DNA of 64,000 nucleotides, from assembly GCA_001600615.1 (NCBI GenBank), contig BCKK01000001.1:969082-1033081 (forward strand), in the 5' to 3' direction. The translations under genes and the position numbers were made by a program. This stretch comes from Dioszegia crocea (lineage: Eukaryota; Basidiomycota; Tremellomycetes; Tremellales; Bulleribasidiaceae). The notes under the pieces were generated by a model. That model was not told the DNA's origin, ran no database searches, and saw only the letters and a list, made by a program, of their open reading frames with translations. Positions 30,908 to 41,452 of this stretch are shown piece by piece (the first letter of the stretch is position 1; each line of letters opens with the position of its first letter).

Positions 30908-32658
30908 TTAAACCGTAGTGACCAAATTTGACATCTTTTCGACCAACTTATCCACCACACCAGGAGCTGTAGTCTCGATCCAGGACTTCTTTGACGACCT
31001 AAGGCCATCCTCGACATCTGCCTCGATTCCCACTTGGGGGTCGGCATCTTTCAACGCCTCGAGGCGTTCGGCAGTGACCTTGAAGGGTTCGGGAAGGGGT
31101 GTGAAGCACTTGGAAGAGGCAGTGGGGATGGCTTTGATGTTCAAGCTTGCCAAAACTTGGGGTACCAGCCAGGCGGTACAGCCAAGGATCCGAGGCATAC
31201 CTGATGTCAGTTATGTTTTGTTTTGAACTCACCATGACCACCATATCCGGCAGACATAAATTGCCCCTCCGCCCCCGGTACTGGTCCTACAAATGGAGCA
31301 CCATCGACCGTCATACCGTAGACTTCCGTCAGCAGAGCTTGGGTTGAACTTACTCCCAGTCCATACACCGCCTTCCTCATCAGGCAACACAAACTCGGCC
31401 TTTGAGTCTCCTTTCCAACCCAGCAGCCGTTTCTGTGGCCACGAGTGGAAGTACTCTGGTATCCCTTTCGCCTGCACGGTCTCGTCATCATTCCCAAGGT
31501 ACTCTCGCGGATAATGCACCAGTTGGGGCTTGCCGCCGCCGAGGACAATGACGTTGTGAGGAGGGGGTAGCTGAACAAGGTAGTCCTGAAATCAGCCAAG
31601 TCAGACTCCAAAACTCACATTGACGACATGATCCCAGTGAGGACCTCCAGATGACACCTTCATCAAACCCTCTGTGGCCTTGACTGCACACAGAGTGCCC
31701 CTACCCGGGAAGATGAGTTTGTCGTAATTGCCATTGAGAAGTTGGCCAGCCCATCGGTTCTAGGATCAGCTCGGTTTGTGCCAATACTCACAGTTGCGTG
31801 GATGACTTTGCGAGTCTTGATACTCCCTCGCTCAGTGTTGACGACAATCCAACCCTCGGCATCGACGGGGTTGACGCTGATGCAGGGTGTGTTGGCTTGA
31901 ACGTTGAGTTTGCCACTCTTCATAACTAGTCGAATCAGGGCGTGGACGAATTTGTACGCCCATCTGACATCAGCCACGCCCAACTCAAACTCACACTTGG
32001 CCTGAAGGGTGAATCACAGCTGCCACAGCGCCTTTCATTTGCGTATATTCCTCCGCCTCGGCCGCATTCTCAATCAGACGGCACTGCTTGACGAGGTAAT
32101 CATCTTTGCCGTGATCTCGGACCATATGATCGTATGCGCCTTTGAGTCTAGTCCATGCCTCCTGAGTCACAGGCGCATCGTACGTCTCGCTCGACTTATA
32201 GCTAACCTCCTCGGCGAATCCCTCATCCTTCATGAGTTCTTCAAAAGCGTCCAAATGGGAGACTTCAAAAGCAATCAAGGCGTGCGCGATTTCAGGACTC
32301 CACTTGGCCGCCCAAGGTGTGTAACGCGAGTAGGTATGGGGACGAAGCAGGCCGCCTGGGATTAGCAAAGTCGCGCTTGTACTTACCATTACGACCAGTT
32401 GCAGCCTCGCAAATACCGCGCGCTTCCAACATCACCATTGACGGAGTTTGGCCTTCTGGCGACATCTAAAATCAGCCCAATCTCCCACCTACTCACCTTA
32501 TTCAACCAATATGCCGCCGATGCGCCAGTGTACCCGCTTCCCACAATGACAACATCGGTCTCTTTGGGCAGCTCGGGAGTGGTGCGGTGATCTCGGAGAT
32601 CGGAATGAGCCGCCTCGATCCAGAACGACTTGGTCGGGTTGCTGGTGGGCAGGATCAT
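30908..32658 (-). CDS. FAD-dependent oxidoreductase 1 (DAO family)
   Basis: Flavoprotein of the D-amino-acid-oxidase fold that probably oxidises an amine or amino acid. ATG 32658 gives MILPTSNPTKSFWIEAAHSD, then the dinucleotide motif DVVIVGSGYTGASAAYWL. After an intron comes ICEAATGRNGG and LLRPHTYSRY, the FAD-covering block of this family. The middle part has VWAYKFVHALIRLVMKSGKL, VNTERGSIKTRKVIHAT and NRWAGQLL. Near the end are MTVDGAPFVGPVPGAEGQFM and AGYGGHGMPRI, the conserved FAD-binding C-terminal G-x-G-H-G. The stop lies at 30908. About seven short introns. It has no signal peptide or peroxisomal tripeptide (ends VTTV). A similar enzyme lies at 36862-38471. Substrate unknown. Confidence 0.8.
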
Positions 32659-32890
32659 GGTGGAGTGGGTGACAGATCGTGGCGTTGCTGCTGTGGTTGC
32701 TTGGATGCTGAAGTCATTGTCGATTAGGCTTCACATAGCTTGTGTGTGTTCAAACTATGCGACGCCAGAAGGACAGATAAAGGGACACTCTCGTAATCGG
32801 CTAAACGTTATCTAGCGCCGAGTCTCGTACCTTAACCTACCTTGTGAAGGGTAAGGATGCACAGACCTCAACTTCCATCATACATACAAC
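32659..32890. promoter_or_regulatory. shared divergent promoter, FAD oxidoreductase 1 / hydroxyacid dehydrogenase
   Basis: 232 bp between head-to-head start codons, the tightest divergent pair of the metabolic cluster. No repeat or known site was recognised. The close spacing suggests joint control of the two enzymes. Confidence 0.5.
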
Positions 32891-34193
32891 ATGATTGAAG
32901 GATATCCCAACGCAGCCGTCACCGTCGAGCTCTCCGACAGCAAACTCGAAGAGGTCAAATCTCAATTTGAGCATGTCCACTATTACCCCAATGGCGACTT
33001 CCCCGACGAGCTTTTGGAGCAGATCGATATCTGGTACACCAGCTGGCTCGGACTCCCTGCGAGCGTCAAGGATGTCTCGCAAGTCCCCCGCACCAAGATT
33101 GTGCAGATGTCAAGTGGTGAGTCGATCCCCACTCTAAGCTAACTTTTAGCTGGCGCCAACACATTCCTCGTGCGAGAAGTGATGCAGTCTGACGCTGCCA
33201 AGAAGCAGATCAAAGTTTGCTCCTCATCAGGTGAGTCTGTCCTTGGATTCTCGCTGACAGTAGGTATACATACGCTATCCATACCCCAATATGTCATTGC
33301 CAATGTCGTCAATCGTACGTCTGCATAAGGCACCGCTAACCCCAGTTTACATGAAGCTTCAGGTCCAGTTCCACCTCGTCAGGACCGAGGCAAAGTGGCC
33401 ATCCCGTCCTGAAGTCGTACAAGCTGCAGGTCTGACAGGTGTCAAGCGGACCGGGAACCAAAGCCTCAGAGGCAAAACGGCTGGATTTTTGGTAAGTCCT
33501 CCCCATACCTCGCTGACTCCAGGGATACGGCCATATCGCTCGAGAAACCGCGCGCCTTCTCAAAGCTTTCAACTGTGAAATCATCGCTGCCAACACCCGG
33601 GGCGATCAGAGACCGGAAGAAGGGGTGAGTCAACCAAATTCTTAGCTGATGGCAGTACGCAATGTCCAACACCGGTGATGCAGACGGTTCCATCCCCTCG
33701 GCCTACTATGCCACATCCAAACCCGACAGCTTCCGCGAGTTCCTCTCCAAGTGCGACATCCTCATTGCGAGCTTGCCATCAACTCCTCAGACCCACTACA
33801 TGCTCACAGCTGAACACCTCGGTAAGTCCACTCCAGACCTTCGCTAACTTTAGCTCTTATGCCTGAAGGATCCGTCTTTGTCAACGTTGGACGTGGTGAT
33901 TTGATCAAGTCAGGTGAGTCCAATCTCGTTCGCGCTAACCCGCAGAGGACGTGCTTGCCGCTCTTGATGCTCCTGGAGGTCTTGAAGGCGTCGCGCTGGA
34001 CGTTACCGATCCCGAGCCCCTCACCGACGGCCATCCTCTCTTTACCCACCCTCGAGCCATCATCACTCCCCACACCAGCGGCAGCTTTGAGGGCTACTTT
34101 GACAGCGGCGCGGACGTTCTTCTGTTCCAGGCTGAGAGGTTGAAGGCTGGGAAAGGGCCGGTCAATGTCGTAGACCCAGTCAAGGGCTATTAG
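32891..34193 (+). CDS. D-isomer-specific 2-hydroxyacid dehydrogenase
   Basis: NAD(P)-dependent enzyme interconverting a 2-oxoacid and a D-2-hydroxyacid in the cytosol. ATG 32891 starts MIEGYPNAAVTVELSDSKLE. The catalytic-domain parts are DIWYTSWLGLPASV and KIVQMSSAGANTFL, then GIHTLSIPQYVIANVVNLYM. The nucleotide-binding domain has SLRGKTAGFLGYGHIARETA, a G-x-G-x-x-x-x-x-A variant of the usual G-x-G-x-x-G. The catalytic triad positions are visible: Arg in VFVNVGRGDLIKS, Glu in VALDVTDPEPLTDG and His in IITPHTSGSFEGYF. It ends VDPVKGY. Seven short introns are in phase. It could reduce 2-oxoacids made by the Aro8-like aminotransferase next door, or serve glyoxylate or hydroxypyruvate; the substrate is not readable. 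Confidence 0.85.
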
Positions 34194-34954
34194 AGGGTAC
34201 TATAAATGATCGCATGTTTACGTCAAATTGGCTACTTTCGGTAGGCACAACTATGCCACTTGCTGTTAGGAGGACTATTATTATACACTGGCCAGGCCAC
34301 TGTCCGGCGCAGGAGAGGCATACATCTAACTTGGACTTTTGGCTGTACTTGTAGGGGTGAAACTGGATTCAATCGATTTAATCTCAAGCTTCTTTCCTGG
34401 AGACTGGCTGATCGGATTCTTCGGATTTTTAGCTAGGAAGCTAAGTGAGAGCCTGGCGCATCTTTCCATGCTCCTAAAGAGGCTGCGAGCAAACTATGCA
34501 TGCCACTCTAGACCTTAACTCCTTGGCTTCGAAGAGCTGCACCATTTGACAAACCGCGTTGGGCGAAGTACGGCATTCCTCGCCCCAAAGTGGGAATTAA
34601 TTGCCTCGCGTCAATCCACCTGGAATCGAGGGAAAAGGGTAAGGTATAGAACGTTTTCCATAGACCATCTATGGGAGATCTGATTGCATACATCGATGCG
34701 GGAGACTCTGACTTAGATTCTGATCCAAAAATCAGCGGGATTCGTCCAGCAATCGGCCCGCAATGTATACTTTAGAAACACCCCTTTTCGCGAGAATCAC
34801 CCCTACGTAGAGCCAAAAGGTCCACTCAGCTCCAGGCCTCTCCTTCGTGGTACCTCTGAAGTCGATTTTAGAGGCTCAAGCAGGTTCCATTGCTTAAACA
34901 GCTTGTACCGCAAATAAGATATACATTCCCAGATACCAAAATCAAACTGCTAGA
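34194..34954. other. convergent intergenic region without a gene
   Basis: 761 bp between the 3' ends of the dehydrogenase (+) and aminotransferase (-). Rather A/T-rich compared with coding parts, with scattered short open frames but no domain and no plausible splicing. Unusually long for a convergent gap in this window; nothing else seen. Confidence 0.4.
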
Positions 34955-36578
34955 TCAAGCCTCAAGCTTCCACTCCTTCCGCATCGCCTTGGCCAAACGC
35001 CTAACCCCCTCTTCCATCTCGTCCGGCGGGGGAAGCGAGAAGCTGATACGGAAAAAGGTGTTTCGAGCCGTCTCTTCTGCGGTGGAAACCTTAGACGTGG
35101 GAGCTTTGAAGTAGTTGGAAGGTGTGCAGAGGATCTTTTCGGCGACCATGGATTTGAAGATCCCAGCAAGGATCTCCTCGGGCGAGCGAGAGGGGAAGTC
35201 GGGGTGAGATTCGATCTTTAATCGGACCCAAAGGAACATGCCGCCACTGCCTTCGGGGATCTCGATGGTGCTCGATGGGACGTATTGCTTCAGCCAAGAG
35301 ATCATGCTTAGGCATCGTTTGGCGTAAATGTCTAATGTCAGCTGCGTCAAAAAGGGACCTACTTGAGATGTGGGGAATGTATTCCCTCTCGAAGCCTTCG
35401 TGTCCGCCCCAGGCCCGCAGGACGGCGGAGATGGCAGAAACGGAGAATCCAGATGGGCATTGCTGACATCAGCGCTGACAAACTTCAGACTTACAGTCGC
35501 ACTCTCACGAGTGTTCATCATCTTCTCCGCGAGGACAGCGGGAGCGGTAATCCAGCCCAAACGACTGCCGGGAGCAACAATCTTGGAGAAACTGTCGATA
35601 CGGATGACTCGAGCGTCCGTGTCGATGTTGAAGAAGGTGGGTACGATGGGGGAGTCGGCACCGTTGGGGCGGATTTGGAGGAAGCAGTCTGGGGTCAGCC
35701 GGGTTCTATTGCAAACTCACAAGGATCATCCTCGACGATCAGGATCTCCCACTTTTGGCAGACCTTATACACGTCCCGCTTTCGCTGCTCGGACATAGTC
35801 ATTCCGCAGGGGTTGGAGCAGGTTCTGGGGTCAGCTTGGACGATAGTTGGACTTACGGAACCATGACTATGAATTTAGGGAGGGGACCTTGCGCGGTATC
35901 CCAAGTGCTCATGACTTCATCCAAAGCCTCAGGCTTGACACCGTCGGTATCCATTGGAACACCAACGCAGTTGATGCCGAGTGTCGCAGCGGGACCGAGC
36001 AGACCAGGGTAGGCTGTTGTCAGCAGCGCCAGAGGACAACTTACCAAACTCCTCCACCAGCATAGAATCGCCCCGGTTGAAGAAGGCCCTCATGACCGCG
36101 TCCATCCCGTCGGTGTTACCGGCAGTAAGCAGGATCTCAAAGTCGTCATATTTGGGCGAGTGGATCCGCGTGACGGACTCCCTGAGCCACTTGGTGAGGT
36201 GTTTGGCGCCGTACGTCGCGCTGTACTGGAGTGAATCTGCCAGATCGGGAATCAACGCCTCGGTTTTCGCGGGTGGTGTGTAGGGAGCGAGGGGGAGGAG
36301 CGACTCTGGGCCGAGACTGTTGTAGCCTGGGATGAAGACGGATTTGTTGGCAAATGGGATAGATAGGGTCATGGCGTTGACGGGGAAGGTCGATGGGTGG
36401 GGAATACCGACGCCGAACTAAAGTCAGCACAGATATCGATTCCACTCACACTAAGCATGCCGGGGAGCTCTGCAAACGGCTTCATCTCCTTCAGAGGAGA
36501 CCTCTTGCGAGTCACCGTCTCGGTGCTGAAGTATCGAGCATAGTCGATTTGGCGCGGCTGGGATTCGATGTAGGGCAT
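34955..36578 (-). CDS. Aro8-like aromatic/2-aminoadipate aminotransferase
   Basis: PLP enzyme of fold type I that moves amino groups between aromatic amino acids (or 2-aminoadipate, kynurenine) and 2-oxoacids. ATG 36578 begins MPYIESQPRQIDYARYFSTE. Family blocks are FGVGIPHPSTFPVNAM, FIPGYNSLGPESLLPL (unusual G-Y-N-S), LQYSATYGAKHLTKWLRE and ILLTAGNTDGMDAVMRAFF. Next come GDSMLVEEFG, NPCGMTMSEQRKRDVYKVC and, spliced across an intron, EDDPYCFLQIRPN. The PLP lysine lies in RIDSFSKIVAPGSRLGWI. The C-terminal part is GGMFLWVRLKIESH with NTFFRISFSLPP, whose Arg binds the substrate carboxylate. It ends MRKEWKLEA. All key residues are present. Head-to-head with FAD oxidoreductase 2. Confidence 0.9.
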
Positions 36579-36861
36579 TTTGGAAACTTGTATGATGGGT
36601 GGCTGGGGTGTGTCGAGATGAGAAGACAGATGGACCAGATTTTGGATGACTTGGTTGTGTTCAAGGCTGCACAAGGATGGATGGAGCGAGTCAGTCGCTA
36701 TCTATCGTACCCGACGCCTGCTGAGCCAAGAATAACACCGGCGCCGAAAGCCGAACTTGCCGAGTTACGGAATTCGCTTATCTGAGGGTACCTGTGTAGT
36801 AGTATTGACAAGTGTGTCAAGCCTTGGAGACTTCCGTCCACAACCCCCACAGCTATCCAAC
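36579..36861. promoter_or_regulatory. shared divergent promoter, aminotransferase / FAD oxidoreductase 2
   Basis: 283 bp between the two start codons. A pyrimidine/CA-rich leader precedes ATG 36862. No known site recognised. Confidence 0.45.
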
Positions 36862-38471
36862 ATGGAAGAGAAACTATTACCAGTAAAGGGCAGGACCGAA
36901 TCCTTCTGGCTGACTGAGCGCGATCACGAGCTCAAGAACGCCCGAACGACCCCAAATCTACCATCATCCGCAGATGTTGTCATTGTCGGGAGCGGCCTGG
37001 CGGGAGCGATGATGGCTTACAATCTCGTGAGGAAAGCCAAGGCGCAGGGGAAGTATCTCAACATTGTGATGCTCGAGGCGGATGAATGTTGTGGTAGCGC
37101 TACGGCTCGGAATGGTGAGTTCACCATTGGCGTCAGCTGATTTCAGGTGGTCATTGCAAGCCCATGACTTACCTCGGGTACCGTGACGAAGCCAAGAAGC
37201 ACGGTCCCGCAGTCGCAGAACACCTCCATGCCTTTGAAAATGCGGCTTTAGGTCGATACACCGATATTGTCCTGAAGGAGAATATCGATTGCGACCTCCA
37301 AGTCACTCGCGCCTTTGACGCATTCTATGTCAAGGCGGATGCGGAGAACGCCAAGCTGGATCTGCAGGCCAGGATGGCGGCTTATCCCGAGTCGACCAAA
37401 GAGAGTGATGTGCGAATCTATGAGGATCTCGAGACCTTGGAGCGGATGACGGGTTTGAAGGGCGCAGTGATGGGTGCGAGCTTTCCAGCGGGGCATTTGT
37501 GGCCATACAAGCTGGCGACGTCTTGTGAGTACTTGCCAAGCCTGGCTGACATTAGTGATCCGCATTGCTATCAAAGAGGGCATGAATATCCAGACCCACA
37601 CTCCGGCCCTCTCTTTGAAGCCAGCTGGAGACAAGTGGACCATCGAAACCTCTCGAGGAGAAATCACTGCCGCTCAGATCGTCATTGCCACCAACGCGTA
37701 CACATCTTCCATCCTCCCCGAGTTCAAAACCCTCATCATACCAGTAAGAGGTACTGCCTGCTCAATCACCCCTCCCGCTTCATACCAACCCGGAGCCAGT
37801 CCTGGTCCATTCAAATACTCATACGGTTTCCGCCACGCTCAGGGCGAGATCGATTACATGATCCCACGTCAAGGACGGGGTCGTGTGCCAGGCGTGGGGG
37901 ATAGGAGTCTTATCCTCGGTGGCGCAAAGGGGGCTTATCTCAAGCATCTCGACCGGTGGTTTGGTAACAAATACGACAACGAGGTCATGCCGGGGGTTAG
38001 GGAGTACTTTGAAGGGTACATGAGCAAGCACTTTACAGGATGGGAAGAGGGAACGGGCACTGTGGATCATGTTTGGTCAGGTGGTGAGTTGTAGTGTCGT
38101 CGAAGCTCACTCCAGTTCTTGGCTACGCCAATGATCTCCGACCGCTGATCGGACCGCATCCAGACCGCAAGGGCGTCTTTGTCACCGCTGGCTTCTCGGG
38201 GCATGGTTAGTGCATGAAATGTCAAAGCTGATCGTCAGGTATGCCACGAATTCCCGGTTGTGCGGATGCCGTCTCGACGCTCATGCTGGATGATTCAAAG
38301 TCGGCACAGGCCAACTTTGAGCGCGACATCCCAAAGGCATACTGGCTGACTCGAGAGCGACTGGAGTCCAAGACCAACTCTATCACGTCTTGGATGGGTC
38401 AGGGGGAGAAGGCTCCTGAGCAGGTTGACGAGGCGGCGATGTTGTCGCGGGCCGTGCGGGCAAAGTTGTAG
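36862..38471 (+). CDS. FAD-dependent oxidoreductase 2 (DAO family)
   Basis: Second flavoprotein of the DAO type in this cluster. ATG 36862 gives MEEKLLPVKGRTESFWLTER, then ADVVIVGSGLAGAMMAYNL. The next exon supplies GSATARNGG and HCKPMTYLGYRDEAKKHGP. Further blocks are GASFPAGHLWPYKLATS, IKEGMNIQTHTPALSLKP, ITAAQIVIATNAYTSSILPE and PVRGTACSITP. Near the end come GTVDHVWSGVLGYANDLRPL, IGPHPDRKGVFVTAGFSGHG and MPRIPGCADAVSTLML. Four introns. Overall layout and the F-W-(I/L)-x-x start, A-x-x-R-N-G-G and G-H-G-M-P-R-I blocks match FAD oxidoreductase 1, though the two differ in many positions, so they are older paralogues, not a fresh duplication. It ends SRAVRAKL, without a canonical peroxisomal signal. 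Substrate unknown. Confidence 0.8.
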
Positions 38472-38562
38472 ATTCATGTAAGATGTATAATGTTCGAGTG
38501 GGAAATCGTGCGAAGTAGGGCACGCAAATTTGACGGTGCGATGACGTTAGCTTGTCCACAGA

Positions 38563-38579
38563 CCCCCCCCCCCCCCCCC
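38563..38579 (+). repeat. homopolymer C17 tract
   Basis: Seventeen consecutive C residues in the gap after FAD oxidoreductase 2. G-runs of this length on the other strand can form unusual structures and are prone to length errors in sequencing and replication. Confidence 0.9.
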
Positions 38580-38667
38580 TTCTCCGGCTGACCGGGGCGA
38601 ACTTGACTACGAAAGGAGGGCATCATGGGCTGAAACATAATGAAACGCGTATGTAGCTAGGGCGGAT

Positions 38668-39386
38668 ATGCTGGGACCGCCTCGGCGCGTTTCAAAGGGG
38701 GGTCCTTCCGCTTCTATTGTCAGATCTCCAACTCCAGAGTCTCCACATAAGGCTGACTTCGCACAATCGACCCCAGCGCAGGTATATGACGCTCTTCAGC
38801 TAGTTTCAGTTGAGTGGGAAGTCGCCCATCCCGGGAAAGACATCCCTGACAATGTTGGTCTGCCGTGGGGAGACTTGAGATGCCGTCGCGTTATTACTTT
38901 ATGGTACGTTTCAGCTGGAAGTGGGACTGACTCACAGCTTCGGAACTTTCCCCTTGAGTGCACTGATCTGGAGATTGATCAGAGAATCATGGTAAGTTGA
39001 CCAATGCTCTTTGCTAACCTTAGCGTGAGGCTGGCTTCGAGTGGTGGTTAATGTGCTGTGGGGTCCACCGGGGCAAGGCAATGGGCATCTTGCGGGATAT
39101 ACGCGCGGCGGCGTCAATGTTCATGAGGTTCGAGGCGTCGAAGGTCAGGGGCAATTGGTAGCGAGGGGTCGTCATGGTGACTATGGGGACATGTTTGCCC
39201 CGAGAGAGGTGAGTTCGAGGCGTAGCCTTAAGCCGAATTCATGTTAGCCGTATCTCAATGAGCCCGAGCGCTATTCAATTGGCAAACCGAGTCTCCTCTG
39301 CGATTGAGATCAAGGCCAAGGATCTGGAATCAGAGGATTGGGCGGAGGCTCGCCGCAGTAGATTAGAATTCAGTTGTATGAGCTGA
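38668..39386 (+). CDS. hypothetical protein, uncertain model
   Basis: Not recognised. From ATG 38668 the frame runs through YDALQLVSVEWEVAHPG and LPWGDLRCRRVITLWYV to LECTDLEIDQRIM. A 32-nt GTAAGT...CCTTAG intron then gives REAGFEWWLMCCGVHRGKAM and ILRDIRAAASMFMRFEASK, after which a TAG near 39160 closes the frame. Using a further exon and the GTGAGT...TGTTAG intron near 39209-39246 another exon-like stretch (SSAIEIKAKDLESEDWAEAR) runs to TGA 39384-39386. How the parts join is unclear: either a short protein of about 150 residues or a longer one. No membrane helix or signal peptide. Domain content unknown; it may be lineage-specific or decaying. Confidence 0.35.
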
Positions 39387-39791
39387 TGATAGAGTACATA
39401 CATGACCACATTTGGAGGACTCTTCCTTGCTTATTGACCTCTCCTCTTGGCCTTTCCCTTCAGGCCGGTAAAATTGTCACTCATCGTGCATATCTGGCGT
39501 TTGTTCCAGGCTCAGGATATGGGGAGTTGGGGGAATGAGCCACGCAAGCGCAGCGCAGTCATGATTGGAGTCTTCCACCCAAAGATCAGGGAGCTGAGTC
39601 GATATCGTTGCACCTGCGCTATGGCTAACTGTCACTTCAAGGCGCTTGGCATAGACAGACCTCTTTTACTGCGAGTATGAGTGGAACAGGCAGTCAGGAT
39701 TTGCAGGATTGATGCCTCCACCTGTAGCCTCCACTCGCAGATCGGGATCTTCCCCTTTGCTGTTGACATTGTTCTTGTGTCTTGATAGAGT
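39387..39791. other. intergenic region
   Basis: 405 bp between the uncertain orphan gene and the Aim32-ferredoxin gene. It should contain the promoter of the latter. A short open frame at 39447-39680 has no features. Confidence 0.35.
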
Positions 39792-41218
39792 ATGAGGGCA
39801 AGCCTAGTGCTTGCTGTCTCTCGACATGCTTTCACTAGCCGCACATCCGGTCTGGCTTCTACTGCCGGTCTATCGACACGCACATCGAGGATCGGACTTC
39901 ACAGATCGTTGACGACTCGACCACGCTGGGACCCTAGGGAGCCCTCTACGCCAGACACTATTCCCAAACCTTCATCATCATCTCCTGACACTCAGCCAAA
40001 GAAAGAAGACTCGACACCCCTTCCACGAAGCATAAACCCCTCTTCGGCGCTCTTGCTGCTTACCATCCCCCATTCCCCATCCGCCTGGCCTCCTAAACTC
40101 GAATTCGCCTCACCGCTCCTTGCGCTCGCTTCGCGGTCTCTCAAATCCAAAGGCGTCGTCGTCAATGTAGTTTGGGACGGTCTGTTCAAGACCACTGAGT
40201 CATTCATCGGAGAAGATGAAGAAGTCTACCCTGCCAGACTCTATTGGCCCGATGGGTCTTCAGTATCATTTGAGCGGTTCTCTAAGGAGACGCTGATTTC
40301 GGGTGAAGTCGGCAGGGCGATGAATAGGAAGATGGATAGGGAGAAAGCTTTAAGTCCTGATGGGCTAAGAGCAGATACGGAGAACATGAAGGAGAGACGG
40401 GAGATTTTGGTCTGTACCCATGGCAGCAGAGATTGCCGATGTGGAGACAAAGGTGGAGAACTGGTAGTCGCACTGCGCAAGGAGATAGAGACGCGAGGCT
40501 TGGAGGGCGTAGTCAAGGTGGTCGAAGTGGCTCATGTTGGAGGACACAAGTACGTCTAGCTAAGTGTATGATCAATGGCAGAGCTGACGATTTAGATACG
40601 CGGCTAATGCCATTCTCCTACCCTCACTCGATATGATCTCAAACCTTAGTCAGGAACACGTTCCACATCTCCTCTCGTGGTGTCTCTCTGGGCGAGATAA
40701 GCGGGACGACATGTGGCAGCACTGGAGAGGCCGGTATGGTCTGACGGAAGTGGAGCAAGCGGGCGTATGGGGCGGGACATCCTGGGCGCACGGAGAAGAG
40801 AGAGTAGCGGAAAAGCTCGGACCGATGGAGGGCACTGCGACACCGACGGCAAAGGTCCGACTGAAGTTCAAGACGTATGAAGGGGAAATGAAGGACGTCG
40901 AGGCGGATGTGGGCGAGACTCTGTTGGCTGTCGGCAAAAGAGAGGGACTGCCAGCGATTGAAGGTGTTTGTGGGGGGAAATTAGGTGAGTTATCCAAGGC
41001 CTGGCTCTTGCTGATTGACAGAATGCGCTACGTGTCATGTGTATATCCCATCTTCAGCGCCAATACCTGAGGCGTCAGAAGCTGAGTTGGATATGCTGGG
41101 TTATGCGCTGGGGTATCGGGATGGGGAGAGCAGGCTGGGATGTCAGATCTGCGTCACCAGAGAATTGGCGGAGTGGGCTGCTGGTGAGCAGGGGGTAATC
41201 AGTCTACCGAGGTATTAA
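39792..41218 (+). CDS. Aim32/Apd1-like thioredoxin-like ferredoxin fused to an adrenodoxin-type [2Fe-2S] domain
   Basis: Predicted mitochondrial double iron-sulfur protein of about 450 residues. ATG 39792 gives an Arg/Ser-rich presequence (MRASLVLAVSRHAFTSRTSG). A Pro/Ser linker leads to the sucrase/ferredoxin-like (thioredoxin-like ferredoxin) domain: LLLLTIPHSPSAWPPKLE, then CTHGSRDCRCGDKGGE and, across an intron, HVGGHKYAANAI. Its Cys pair nine residues apart and H-x3-H match the 2-Cys/2-His cluster ligands known for Apd1/Aim32. From about residue 310 a second domain follows: VRLKFKTYEGEMKDVEADVG, EGLPAIEGVCGGKLECATCH and ESRLGCQICV, giving C-x5-C-x2-C-x35-C as in adrenodoxin/Yah1. Introns near 40550-40595 and 40985-41022 are in phase, so the fusion rests on continuous reading through spliced exons. 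Yeast Aim32 has no such second domain. Confidence 0.8.
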
Positions 41219-41452
41219 CAATTGTAGAAGCTAGATATCATTGGATCCGACAGCGAGAAGCATGTAGCGATATCCTTGACTTCGGGTTCATTGAGCAGGA
41301 TATGCTTCTGCATATGTCTTCTGCGTTGATCTACCTAAGCCACGGAGTCGGAGGGTGTCTCTGAAGCTAAATCCAGCGGACCGCTCTTCCCTGTTGGGTC
41401 TCTCTCCTCGTGCCTCCCTCTCAGCCCCTGGCCTCTCTCAGATCCGCCGTCA
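41219..41452. other. convergent 3' region, Aim32-ferredoxin / RPB4
   Basis: 234 bp between two stop codons; presumed 3' untranslated regions and terminators. No gene seen. Confidence 0.4.
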
